Shown: piece after piece, positions 34,060-42,069 of the stretch
Numbering within the stretch: the first letter of the stretch is position 1
How the letters are laid out: each line of letters starts with the position of its first letter
Assembly: GCF_002831645.1 (NCBI RefSeq)
Contig: NZ_CP025117.1
Location: forward strand, 434,001-498,000
Direction of reading: 5' to 3'
DNA from: Olleya sp. Bg11-27
Lineage (GTDB): Bacteria > Bacteroidota > Bacteroidia > Flavobacteriales > Flavobacteriaceae
DNA: 64,000 bases
Notes under the pieces: model-generated
What the model was told of the DNA's origin: nothing
What the model saw: only the letters and a program-made list of their open reading frames with translations
Database searches by the model: none
Made by a program: the position numbers and the translations under genes

Positions 34060-34121
34060 TATTAAGAATTGATACTATTGCTTCTTATGATAAACATGTA
34101 CGACACTCGTTACAAACGAGC
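34057..34121. repeat. REP-like repeat, copy 1
   Basis: GTATTAAGAATTGATACTAT and following bases recur at 34938-35003. The right part holds an imperfect inverted repeat CGCTCGTT/AACGAG-type (ACACTCGTT, ACAAACGAGC). No transposase is nearby. Confidence 0.65.
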
Positions 34122-34170
34122 GCTAACGGAGGCAAACAACATTCACAGGTAATTGTAATGACTAATAATT

Positions 34171-34650
34171 ATGTATAAAAAAACAATAACTATAATAATA
34201 TTAATATTTTTAATTGAATCTTGTAAGACAAAAGATATTGTTTTTACAGACAACCATCAGGCAATTTTTGTTTTAGCAAACAAGAATAATGGTAATTATT
34301 TTTCGAAAAATAAATTTGAAAGTCATAAAACTCAAAAAAAACAAAGTTACTTATATACTTATTATTTTTCTGATAATTCTAATAAGATACAGTTAGTATA
34401 CAAAGAATATGAAAGCTTTGATGATTTTGAAATGAACAACTCAACTCCATATTTTAATGTTAACATAAGGTTTTTAAAAAACAATAAAACGAACATTTAC
34501 AACATAAAAAAATTACGAGCAATTGGTTATAAAGAATCACATAAAATATTTAAAAATGCAAAACATATTTTTTTAATAGAAAAAGATTTAAAAAACAGTG
34601 AAAATTTAATAATTAAAAAAGTAAGAACGTTTGAAATTGGTGAGATTTAA
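34171..34650 (+). CDS. Putative lipoprotein, unknown function (possible cassette F)
   Basis: This 159-residue, lysine- and asparagine-rich protein has leader TIIILIFLIESCKT giving a lipidated Cys. No domain is recognised. Composition is AT-richer than neighbouring core genes and similar to genes of the cassette array. No matching complementary cassette ends were found, perhaps because the preceding attC-like site was destroyed when the third intron was truncated. Confidence 0.6.
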   Translation: MYKKTITIIILIFLIESCKTKDIVFTDNHQAIFVLANKNNGNYFSKNKFESHKTQKKQSYLYTYYFSDNSNKIQLVYKEYESFDDFEMNNSTPYFNVNIRFLKNNKTNIYNIKKLRAIGYKESHKIFKNAKHIFLIEKDLKNSENLIIKKVRTFEIGEI

Positions 34651-35058
34651 AAAACTATAAAACATAAATTTCATAATCCAACAACAGCACATTTTGTTTC
34701 GTTTTCTAAAGTATATTGTATAGATGCCTTTACAAGGTAAGACTATTTTAATATTCTAATAGAAAGTATAGACTATTGAAAAAAAAGAAAAAGGCATAGA
34801 ATTATATTGAGTTATGGAGTACTACAGTTATAAAACAAAAAATAGAGTACATCCATAACGCCCCTATTTTTTCTGGTTTTGTTAGTCCCCAATAGATTCG
34901 AAATATAGTAGCGCTAAGCATTTTGCAGACGATCATACAGTATTAAGAATTGATACTATTGCTTCTTATGATAACATGACGACACTCGTTACAAACGAGT
35001 GATAGCTGGGATTGCAGAATACCAAACAGACTTCCTTCCAGTGTTTGAGTCTAATTAA
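34651..35058. other. Gene-free region with a REP-like repeat
   Basis: No credible coding frame is seen across 408 bp. It contains AT-rich sequence and, at 34938-35003, the second copy of the REP-like repeat. It marks the right edge of the accessory region before the azoreductase gene. Confidence 0.5.
34938..35003. repeat. REP-like repeat, copy 2
   Basis: Matches 34057-34121 over about 65 nt with a few changes. It contains the palindrome CACTCGTT-ACA-AACGAGTG (34983-35001). Confidence 0.7.
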
Positions 35059-35673
35059 TTAAAACCAATCATCACTTAAAGCATTAATTTCATTTTTAGA
35101 TTGCTCTAATAAACTATCGACCTTATCCGCATATTGTTGCAAACCAAACGCAGTAATATTTTTAGATGGAATACCCATTAATCCAAAGCAAGCGTTTAAT
35201 AAAGGTGTTGCAAAATTCATGCTTTTTAATGGCTCGATATTAAAATCACTTCCGCTAGTCATTAGCACTAAAGCTTGTTTATTTTCGCATAGTCCTTTTG
35301 GTCCCATTTCGGTTTGTGTAAAAGTAACGCCTGCCTGGATCACAACATCTATCCATGCTTTAACTGTAGCAGGAACAGACATATTAAATATTGGGCTGGC
35401 TATAACAATAAAATCAGACTCTAAAACCTGAGCCACCATTGTATCATTGTTTGCTAATAATAACTGCTCTTGATCCGTTAATGTAACACCACCAAAATTA
35501 CGTTTAACATATAAGTTTAATCTGTCTTCCAATAGTAAATCCGGTGTGTTTTTGGCTAAATTTAGTTCCGTAATTTCTGTTTTACTTTTGTTATTTTCAA
35601 TAAAATAATCTACAAGTTTTTTTGTATTAGAGTTTTCTCTAGGCGTATAACTTACAACTAATGTCTTTGTCAT
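35059..35673 (-). CDS. azoR: FMN-dependent NADH-azoreductase / quinone reductase
   Basis: This 204-residue flavodoxin-like-fold protein has TKTLVVSYTPRENSNTKKLV (FMN phosphate loop), SDFIVIASPIFNMSVPATVK (the PxYN-like flavin-binding stretch typical of AzoR) and a KAWIDVVIQAGVTF helix. It reduces quinones and azo compounds with NAD(P)H, a common detoxification step. The ATG at 35673 is chosen over one 13 codons upstream, whose extension has no family match. It is divergent from the HxlR regulator and shares its operator, so it is very likely that regulator's target. Confidence 0.88.
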   Translation of the reverse strand: MTKTLVVSYTPRENSNTKKLVDYFIENNKSKTEITELNLAKNTPDLLLEDRLNLYVKRNFGGVTLTDQEQLLLANNDTMVAQVLESDFIVIASPIFNMSVPATVKAWIDVVIQAGVTFTQTEMGPKGLCENKQALVLMTSGSDFNIEPLKSMNFATPLLNACFGLMGIPSKNITAFGLQQYADKVDSLLEQSKNEINALSDDWF

Positions 35674-35758
35674 CTGTTTTGTTTTTAAAATTGAATGAAT
35701 ACTATACTTCAATTTTTATTATTTTCAAAAGTAGCCTATATTTGGTATACTTTATATA

Positions 35759-35798
35759 TCACTATACTAAAGTATACCGCTATACTTTAGTATAGTGA
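35759..35798. promoter_or_regulatory. 40-bp perfect palindromic operator between azoR and hxlR
   Basis: Arms TCACTATACTAAAGTATA (35759-35776) and TATACTTTAGTATAGTGA (35781-35798) are exact reverse complements around CCGC. Each arm is itself nearly palindromic (TATACTAAAGTATA), giving two adjacent dyads as expected for two HxlR-type dimers. A further GTATACTTTATATAT half lies at 35746. It ends 20 nt before the regulator's ATG and 86 nt before azoR. Confidence 0.75.
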
Positions 35799-35818
35799 CA
35801 CCGTTACAAGCACATAAC

Positions 35819-36184
35819 ATGAAAACAATAAAAAACGACACTACCAGTTATACGCCCACAGAATGTAAAACATTTATCCTACCCGTACGTGATGTGATTG
35901 ATATTATTGGCGGAAAATGGAGACTACCTATTATTATTGCGCTGTCTTTTAAAAACCATAGATTTAAAGAATTAGAACGCCAAATAGAAGGCATTACTCC
36001 TAGAATGTTGTCTAAAGAACTAAAAGATTTAGAAATTAACGGTTTAGTAAACAGAACTGTTTTTAACACCACTCCCGTTGCTGTGGAATACAGCCTAACA
36101 GAATACGGTAAATCGTTAGATAAAGTTATCGAAACCATTCGAGAATGGGGTATTACACATCGTGAAAAAATTAAAAACAGCTAA
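35819..36184 (+). CDS. HxlR-family transcriptional regulator
   Basis: This 121-residue winged-helix protein has the HxlR signature: DIIGGKWRLPIIIAL, RFKELERQIEGITPRMLSKELKDLE (recognition helix) and YSLTEYGKSLDKVI. Members often sense quinones, aldehydes or other electrophiles through a cysteine; one cysteine (TECKTF) lies near the N terminus. The ATG at 35819 is preferred; a GTG at 35795 would lie inside the operator. It is divergent from the azoreductase gene. The regulator probably represses both genes. Confidence 0.9.
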   Translation: MKTIKNDTTSYTPTECKTFILPVRDVIDIIGGKWRLPIIIALSFKNHRFKELERQIEGITPRMLSKELKDLEINGLVNRTVFNTTPVAVEYSLTEYGKSLDKVIETIREWGITHREKIKNS

Positions 36185-36205
36185 TAGTACTTCTGCTTTA
36201 AACAA

Positions 36206-36238
36206 AAAAAACGCCAACCTCACAGTTGGCGTTTTTTA
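36206..36238. terminator. Bidirectional intrinsic terminator
   Basis: ACGCCAAC ctcaca GTTGGCGT with A and T tracts between the convergent hxlR-type and LysM genes. A near copy occurs at 23650-23680. Confidence 0.9.
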
Positions 36239-36254
36239 TATATAAAAATATACT

Positions 36255-36749
36255 CTAGTCTAAAGCAGGAATACGCAATACTTGTCCGACATAAATTTTA
36301 TCTGGATCGGTTAGCAATGGTTTATTAGCTTCAAAAATTTCTGGATACTTCATAGCATTACCATAATATTTTTTAGCAATCTTACCCAAAGTGTCTCCGT
36401 TTATCACGGCATGAAACTGCGCTTCTGGTATAACTACTGCTGCTACTGCCACCGTCATTTTATCGTCCACTGTTGCAATACCATCGCTATTACCTACTAA
36501 AAGCACCACTTTTTCTTTAGTTGCTTGATCTGCTGCTTCACCAGAAATAGTTGCTGCATCAGCATCTATAAATATAGTTAATCCCTCCACCACTAAATCT
36601 AAATCTCTTGCTGTTTCTTCTAGTTTCCTGGCAGCTAATGCTTCTATTTTAACTTCAGCTGCAGCTGCTTCTGCGACTTCTTCTTTATCTGTTTGTCCTA
36701 GCCCAAAAACTTTTGCTCCTGCGTTTTTAATAAATGAAAATAATCCCAT
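36255..36749 (-). CDS. BON-LysM protein (YgaU/Kbp-like)
   Basis: In this 164-residue protein, a BON domain lies at about residues 30-100 (LTIFIDADAATISGEAADQA, KVVLLVGNSDGIATV) and a LysM domain at about 110-164 (HAVINGDTLGKIAKKYYGNA, KIYVGQVLRIP). This architecture matches E. coli Kbp (YgaU), a cytoplasmic potassium-binding protein; no signal peptide is present here either. The N terminus contains an Ala/Glu-rich helix. Its last codons and terminator have a relic copy at 23650-23722. Confidence 0.9.
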   Translation of the reverse strand: MGLFSFIKNAGAKVFGLGQTDKEEVAEAAAAEVKIEALAARKLEETARDLDLVVEGLTIFIDADAATISGEAADQATKEKVVLLVGNSDGIATVDDKMTVAVAAVVIPEAQFHAVINGDTLGKIAKKYYGNAMKYPEIFEANKPLLTDPDKIYVGQVLRIPALD

Positions 36750-36886
36750 AATTGTGTTTATTAGTTTAATTGTTACTTAATAATTATAAAGTTAAAACAT
36801 TAGTTACCCAACGCCAACTTATAGTAACAGCTCTTATGCTAAGTCTTTGTTAAAACACCTGTAGCAACCTTGTTTTAACTAAAAAT

Positions 36887-36923
36887 AAAAAACCGTTTAA
36901 AGCATATGCCTTAAACGGTTTTT
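36887..36923. terminator. Intrinsic terminator
   Basis: AAAAACCGTTTAA and TTAAACGGTTTTT form a 13-bp stem with a 10-nt loop, downstream of the lipoprotein gene at 36945 (minus strand). Confidence 0.88.
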
Positions 36924-36944
36924 ACAAACTAATTAACTAACTTT

Positions 36945-37895
36945 TTATGTTCTAGAATTGTCTCTAGCATTATCCTTTTTCTCTGTGTGTTGTACACGCT
37001 TTTTAAGCCCAGATGCTTTAGATTTATTGGTTTCTGTACCAACCCTTAAATATTCGATATAACCTCTTCCTGTAAACTCGTATACTGTTCCAGAACTTGG
37101 GTGATATAACTCGATACGTTGATCATTAAGTATACTTAATTCAAATTGTTCGTTATCAAAATAATCGTAATCTAAAACCAATGTTTTTAAATACATGTTT
37201 CCACTTACGTTTCCTACGCCATACAATCCTGTATAATCCCAATATAAATTGTTTGGATTAATACCATTTGCATCTTGACTGCTTCGGAACGTATTATCAT
37301 TTCCTCCAGATAAAAATTGCAAGTAGTTTTCGTTATCAAACTCATTTAAAGCTCCAAAATTACTAGTGTATGTTTTTTCCCAACCCTCATATTCTTGTAA
37401 AAAATATTGGATGTTATCGTAAAACACAAAGTCATAATCAAAATTACTACGTTGGTAACCATGTAAAAAATACGAGGTATCTGTAAATGGGTTGTATAAT
37501 TCTATAGTATTATTGTCTATTTGATAAACATCAAAACTATCATTTCCATCAATATCGTGGTCTACATCTAAGATATTGTCGTAGGCGTTATAATACCCTA
37601 TTGGGATACCATAACCATTACCCTGACTACCAATCCCTACTAAGTTATTATTCGCGTAAAGCGTCCCATTTCTAAAAGAGACTGTAAATGCGATTTGTAA
37701 AAAAGGAGACTCGCCATAACCGATAGTTTCCTCAACCGCAACATACCACAACTCGTTAGAGTTTAATACTTGGTTAATATTTATCAGAATTGGGTCATTA
37801 TAGCCATTATAGTCATCAACTACAACTTCTGTATAACAAGACGTAAATAATGTTGCTATTAAAGCAAAACCTGTAAGTAGTTTTATAGTCTTCAT
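36945..37895 (-). CDS. Lipoprotein of unknown function
   Basis: This 316-residue protein has leader LLTGFALIATLFTSC giving a lipidated Cys at about residue 20. The body is rich in Tyr, Asn and Asp and seems to contain two related halves: GNGYGIPIGYYNAYDNILDV...NNTIELYNPFTDTSYFLHG and GNVSGNMYLKTLVLDYDYFD...DQRIELYHPSSGTVYEFTG both end in an I/R-E-L-Y-x-P strand. This suggests a duplicated beta domain. The tail is basic and probably disordered (KSKASGLKKRVQHTEKKDN). No enzyme motif was seen. Confidence 0.75.
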   Translation of the reverse strand: MKTIKLLTGFALIATLFTSCYTEVVVDDYNGYNDPILININQVLNSNELWYVAVEETIGYGESPFLQIAFTVSFRNGTLYANNNLVGIGSQGNGYGIPIGYYNAYDNILDVDHDIDGNDSFDVYQIDNNTIELYNPFTDTSYFLHGYQRSNFDYDFVFYDNIQYFLQEYEGWEKTYTSNFGALNEFDNENYLQFLSGGNDNTFRSSQDANGINPNNLYWDYTGLYGVGNVSGNMYLKTLVLDYDYFDNEQFELSILNDQRIELYHPSSGTVYEFTGRGYIEYLRVGTETNKSKASGLKKRVQHTEKKDNARDNSRT

Positions 37896-37997
37896 AATCT
37901 GTCGTTTTAAGGATTGATATTTAAGTCTATTTCAAAAGCTGTGCCAAAAACGATATAACATTGATAAATCATTAACATATAACACTAAAATTTTCCG

Positions 37998-38005
37998 TAT
38001 TTTTG
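37998..38005 (+). promoter_or_regulatory. -7 element of gpsA promoter
   Basis: TATTTTTG fits TAnnTTTG, 22 nt before the gpsA ATG. Confidence 0.5.
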
Positions 38006-38026
38006 ATATTGATATAACCCCATTTT

Positions 38027-39028
38027 ATGAGTCAACAATTAAAATACGCTGTTTTTGGATCCGGAAGTTGGGCCACTGCAATTGTAAAAATGCTTTGCGA
38101 AAACTTAGACGAAGTCGGATGGTACATGCGTAGCGTTTACACCAAAGAGCATTTATTAAAAGAGCAACATAATCCTAGTTATTTAAGTTCTGTCGAGTTT
38201 CATTTAGAGCAATTAAAACTAAGTAACGATATTAACGAAATGGCAGAATATGCCGATGTGCTAATTTTTGTAGTCCCATCCGCATTTATACATTCTGAAT
38301 TACAAAAACTAACCGTAGATATTACTAATAAAACAGTGGTCTCTGCAGTAAAAGGTATTCTTCCAGAAACAGGAATGCTTTTAGGAGAATATTTTCACGA
38401 CAGCTATAAAATACCTTTCGAGAACATTGCGGTTATCGCAGGACCATGTCACGCAGAAGAGGTAGCGTTAGAGCGTTTATCGTACTTAACCATATCTTGT
38501 GCCGATCAGAAAAAAGCACAAGCTATTGCAGATGTATTGTCAAGCGATTATATAAAAACTAAAACTAGCGATGATGTTATTGGTACAGAATATGCCGTAA
38601 TGCTTAAAAACATTTATGCTATTGCTGCCGGAATCGCACACGGTTTGGGCTACGGAGATAACTTCCAAAGTGTATTAATGAGTAACGCGATCCGAGAAAT
38701 GAAGCGTTTTATTAAAAAAATGCACAAAATGAAACGTAACATAAATAACTCCGCTTACTTAGGCGATTTATTAGTTACCGGATACTCTACCTTTTCTAGA
38801 AACCGTTTATTTGGAAACATGATTGGTAAAGGGTACACTGTAAAATCTGCACAAATGGAAATGAGTATGGTAGCAGAAGGCTATTACGCCACTAAAAGTG
38901 CTCATTTATTAAACGAGAAAAACAAAAAGAAAACACGTTTACCAATAGTCGATGCTGTTTATGCTGTACTATACGAAGGTAAAGACGCCAAAAAGGTGTT
39001 TCAGAAATTAACAGATAAATTAGATTAA
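38027..39028 (+). CDS. gpsA: NAD(P)H-dependent glycerol-3-phosphate dehydrogenase
   Basis: This 333-residue protein has the Rossmann motif AVFGSGSWATAIVKML, the VVSAVKGILPETG and IAGPCHAEEVA stretches, the catalytic-lysine region GTEYAVMLKNIYAIAAGIAHGLGYGDN, and DLLVTGYSTFSRNRLFG. It reduces dihydroxyacetone phosphate to sn-glycerol 3-phosphate for phospholipid synthesis. It is monocistronic with its own promoter and terminator, divergent from the lipoprotein gene. Confidence 0.95.
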   Translation: MSQQLKYAVFGSGSWATAIVKMLCENLDEVGWYMRSVYTKEHLLKEQHNPSYLSSVEFHLEQLKLSNDINEMAEYADVLIFVVPSAFIHSELQKLTVDITNKTVVSAVKGILPETGMLLGEYFHDSYKIPFENIAVIAGPCHAEEVALERLSYLTISCADQKKAQAIADVLSSDYIKTKTSDDVIGTEYAVMLKNIYAIAAGIAHGLGYGDNFQSVLMSNAIREMKRFIKKMHKMKRNINNSAYLGDLLVTGYSTFSRNRLFGNMIGKGYTVKSAQMEMSMVAEGYYATKSAHLLNEKNKKKTRLPIVDAVYAVLYEGKDAKKVFQKLTDKLD

Positions 39029-39067
39029 AAAAAGTCCCTTTGTATAAATTATATAAAGGGACTTTTT
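39027..39067 (+). terminator. Intrinsic terminator of gpsA
   Basis: AAAAAGTCCCTTT (39029-39041) and AAAGGGACTTTTT (39055-39067) form a 13-bp stem overlapping the stop codon region. Confidence 0.9.
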
Positions 39068-39084
39068 AATTTTCACATCTATTT

Positions 39085-39168
39085 GGGCGTTACCTAAAGG
39101 TCGCGCTTTACGTTGCAATCTTTTTAATCGTGCCTCATAAAAAGGATTTACACTACAATCGCTAACGC
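39085..39168 (+). repeat. Dispersed MITE/REP-like repeat, copy 1
   Basis: Begins GGGCGTTACC, continues AAGGTCGCGCTTTACGTTGC and ends AATCGCTAACGC; the GCGTTA/TAACGC ends are inverted. A related element in opposite orientation lies at 60340-60433. No coding capacity. Confidence 0.65.
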
Positions 39169-39270
39169 AACTACCAGCCAAAGGTTTTTAACACAATAGT
39201 GTAACAAACCTACTATTAAGTTATCCTTATTAAAAGCCATAATTTAACTTTTATTATAACCGTAAATAGT

Positions 39271-40752
39271 ATGAAATTTAAAGCCATCCTTTTAATCATT
39301 TTTATAAGTATACTAAGCTGTAAATCCAATAAAGAAGAAAAACTAGACCCTTTTAAAAAAATCACAAAACTAGTAGACACCTACGCTAACCAAACTTTAG
39401 AGAAAAACAACATTAACTCTTTAGCGTTTGCTATTTATAAAGACGGAAAACTATATAAAAACTATTATGGCGAAATTGATAAAGGTGCAAACAACAGACC
39501 AGACGACAATACATTATATGAAATAGCATCTATAACCAAAGTATTTGCAGGCTCTTTAGCAGCAAAAGCGGTTTTAGAAAAAAAGATTAACCTTAATGAT
39601 GATATTAGAAAACACCTAAAAGGAGATTATGCTAATTTAGAATTTGAAGGCACACCAATAACCATCAAAAATCTGCTTACACACACCATAGGTTTAAAAA
39701 ACAAAACACCAAAAAGACTAAAAGAAGTAACAGACAGTGTAAATAATGGTTATTTTAAAAACAAACCATTTTCTTATAACATTAATCACCTTTTAGAAGA
39801 ACTTAAAACTGTAACAGTAAATAAAAAACCAGGCACCGTTTACGCATACAGCTCTGTTGGACCAGAACTTGTTGCTTATATTTTAGAACAAGTGTACCAA
39901 AAACCATATCCTGTTTTATTGCAAGATTTTTTAGACCAATTAGGCATGAAAAACACCTATTTACTAGGTTCTGATTTTGATGAAAACCGAATAGTAAACA
40001 GCTATAAAAATGGCAAATTGGCTCCATTAGACAAAAACCCCTTACTTGGTGGAGCAGCTGGACTTATTTCAACACTACCAGATTTAATTACGTTTATGAA
40101 GTTTCAACTAGAAAGCGACAACCCTATTGTTAAAGAGTCTGTTAAACAGCTTTTTGAAGACAATGACGATAATCTAGTTGGATACCTATGGGAAGGTTTA
40201 GGTGTTGGAGAAGAAGAAGGTTTTTACTATTCTAAAACAGGAACATCAAATGGTACACAAAGCGGACTTTTATTATGTCCAGATAGCGATTATGGTATAA
40301 TTTTAATTATGAATAGTAACTCTGATGCTGCTTTAAATAATTGGGAAAATTTATTTTTTAGTACAGAAAACGAACTCATTAAATACCCCAAATTAAACAG
40401 CGTTGCCTTTTTTGAAAACACTTTATTGCATGACACCAATAATGGCATTAAGCAATTAAGACAACAACTTAGAGATACGACTAATTACTATACAAATAAT
40501 GATAATTTAAATGCCATAGCATACCAACTTCTTAATAATAAAAAGACCGAAGATGCTCTAAAAATATTTAACCTTCAACTAGAAATGTTTCCAGAGCATT
40601 TTAATTCTTACGATAGTTTGGGTGAATTCTATTTTACAACCAAAGATTACACTAAAGCATTAGTTAATTACAAAAAATCTTTAGAGTTTAATCCAGACAA
40701 TGAAAACGCTAAAATCTTTATTCAAAAAATAGAAGCAATAACTGGCAAGTAA
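39271..40752 (+). CDS. Serine hydrolase (class C beta-lactamase fold) lipoprotein with TPR tail
   Basis: This 493-residue protein has lipoprotein leader IIFISILSCKS. The beta-lactamase-related domain (about 45-370) has the SxxK motif in YEIASITKVFAGSLAA, a YSS second motif (VYAYSSVGPELVAY) and SKTGTSNGT as the third. The C-terminal ~80 residues form tetratricopeptide-like helices (FNLQLEMFPEHFNSYDSLGE, FTTKDYTKALVNYKKSLEF). This fusion is common in Bacteroidota, where such enzymes act as D-aminopeptidases, esterases or carboxypeptidases rather than antibiotic-resistance lactamases. Substrate unknown. Confidence 0.85.
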   Translation: MKFKAILLIIFISILSCKSNKEEKLDPFKKITKLVDTYANQTLEKNNINSLAFAIYKDGKLYKNYYGEIDKGANNRPDDNTLYEIASITKVFAGSLAAKAVLEKKINLNDDIRKHLKGDYANLEFEGTPITIKNLLTHTIGLKNKTPKRLKEVTDSVNNGYFKNKPFSYNINHLLEELKTVTVNKKPGTVYAYSSVGPELVAYILEQVYQKPYPVLLQDFLDQLGMKNTYLLGSDFDENRIVNSYKNGKLAPLDKNPLLGGAAGLISTLPDLITFMKFQLESDNPIVKESVKQLFEDNDDNLVGYLWEGLGVGEEEGFYYSKTGTSNGTQSGLLLCPDSDYGIILIMNSNSDAALNNWENLFFSTENELIKYPKLNSVAFFENTLLHDTNNGIKQLRQQLRDTTNYYTNNDNLNAIAYQLLNNKKTEDALKIFNLQLEMFPEHFNSYDSLGEFYFTTKDYTKALVNYKKSLEFNPDNENAKIFIQKIEAITGK

Positions 40753-40757
40753 AGGAG

Positions 40758-41153
40758 CTACTTAACCAAAACACCTTTTGCTTCCATTAAAGGTACAGCC
40801 TGCAAAGCGTTTAAGTTAATCGTGTTTTTTCTAAAGGTATAGGTTTTATCAAACATTGCATTACCTTCAAAAAAGGTCACTTTAAACTGGTTATTTAAAG
40901 TAAACAAATCTTCCTGCATCAATTCGATCTTAGCATAACTCTTTTTAGGTAGTTTGTCTAGTTTTTTTCTAAAAATAGAAGTCATTTTATCATCAGAATA
41001 CCCGCTAGTTACAATTAAAACCATTTCTAAATCAACGTCTTTATCGTTAATGATATAAGCGTTCCAATCTTGTGTTTTATAAAGGTCATTATACTCGTTA
41101 ACAACAGCAATATAAACGTTTTCTACTTTAGGGATGTCAATGTCTTTTTTCAT
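40758..41153 (-). CDS. Conserved cytosolic protein of unknown function
   Basis: This 131-residue protein has no signal peptide and an alpha/beta composition: VENVYIAVVNEYNDLYKTQD, AYIINDKDVDLEMVLIVTSG and FKVTFFEGNAMFDKTYTFRK are the main strands. Similar Flavobacteriaceae proteins are, as I recall, sometimes labelled phenylalanyl-tRNA synthetase alpha subunit in databases, which this sequence does not support; the real pheS is at 59276. The ATG at 41153 is used instead of one 12 codons upstream. It is convergent with the serine hydrolase, 5 nt apart. Function unknown. Confidence 0.75.
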   Translation of the reverse strand: MKKDIDIPKVENVYIAVVNEYNDLYKTQDWNAYIINDKDVDLEMVLIVTSGYSDDKMTSIFRKKLDKLPKKSYAKIELMQEDLFTLNNQFKVTFFEGNAMFDKTYTFRKNTINLNALQAVPLMEAKGVLVK

Positions 41154-41266
41154 AAAAATATAATAAACTTGAACGAACAAGTCCTGCAAAAATATAGATT
41201 AGTACTAAGGATTATGTAACATTCGGTAAGTTTTTATTACATATATTAGCACTAAATTAATAACCA

Positions 41267-42049
41267 ATGACCTTTTTTAGACCTTTTTTACTTTTATCCT
41301 TTTTATCAATAGCCCTTTTTTCTTGTGTAGATGATGCTTCAAAAGCCCACACAGCAGCAGCTGAGGAAGATATCCCTGACTGTAAAATAATGATTATTCT
41401 TGGTGATGACAGAAGTGGCTCATCACAAAGTATTCAAAAATTAGACAAAGCAGATTATGAAGCTGTAATAAATATTATTACCGAAAATGGTAATGGGTAT
41501 TTTGCATCAACCATTATTGGGAATCCAGCGCCAAACTCTAAAGAGATTTTTAGATTAAAAGTAAGCGCCTTAAAACCTTATGAAGATATCTTAACGTCAG
41601 ACAACCCAACACTAACGGAGCAAGCAAAACAAAAAAAGCATAACGAAAAGATTAAAGCCAAAAACGAAAAGATTAAAAAGAAAAATCAATCCCGTGTAAA
41701 CACTTTTTTATCTAAAACGTTAACGTCTTCCATTTTAACTTACGAACCTTATAAAGGGAATGACATTACTAATATCGATTTAGCCTTTAACCACATTAAT
41801 AAGCTTTTAAAAGAACCTAACATGGATGACTACGACAAGATAATCGTCGTATTATTTACAGATGGTGTTAATGAGCCTGTTAGATCTGGTAAAATTGAAG
41901 CGATTGAAAACACTTTAGAACTTACTGATAATGCAGAATTGTATTTAGTAGGTTGGAAAGACACTTCCGTATTTGGAGGTGCCGAGATTAATGAATTTGA
42001 GGGTAAAGAAGGCTTTTTTAGCTACCTTGAAGATTTTGAATGTTTATAA
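41267..42049 (+). CDS. VWA-domain-like lipoprotein
   Basis: This 260-residue protein has leader LSFLSIALFSCVDD with a lipidated Cys. The mature part has an alpha/beta fold with MIIILGDDRSGSSQS-type N-terminal strand (D-R-S-G-S fits the DxSxS metal-binding MIDAS motif) and KIIVVLFTDGVNEP (the second conserved Asp of VWA domains), with a lysine-rich helix insert (KKHNEKIKAKNEKIKKKN). The spacing fits a divergent VWA domain. It is followed after 20 nt by a four-helix membrane protein and probably works with it. Role unknown. Confidence 0.75.
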   Translation: MTFFRPFLLLSFLSIALFSCVDDASKAHTAAAEEDIPDCKIMIILGDDRSGSSQSIQKLDKADYEAVINIITENGNGYFASTIIGNPAPNSKEIFRLKVSALKPYEDILTSDNPTLTEQAKQKKHNEKIKAKNEKIKKKNQSRVNTFLSKTLTSSILTYEPYKGNDITNIDLAFNHINKLLKEPNMDDYDKIIVVLFTDGVNEPVRSGKIEAIENTLELTDNAELYLVGWKDTSVFGGAEINEFEGKEGFFSYLEDFECL

Positions 42050-42069
42050 TAAACCACACATAACCAATT

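Noticed and set aside
34057..35003. Insertion sequence at the right edge of the accessory region
   Set aside because: The two repeat copies flank no transposase; the gene between them is a lipoprotein, so a composite element is not supported.
26393..35058. Prophage or integrative element
   Set aside because: No integrase, portal, terminase, relaxase or conjugation gene in the interval, and no flanking tRNA gene was found.
40758..41153. Phenylalanyl-tRNA synthetase label for the 131-residue protein
   Set aside because: It lacks all class II synthetase motifs; the genuine alpha subunit is at 59276-60295.
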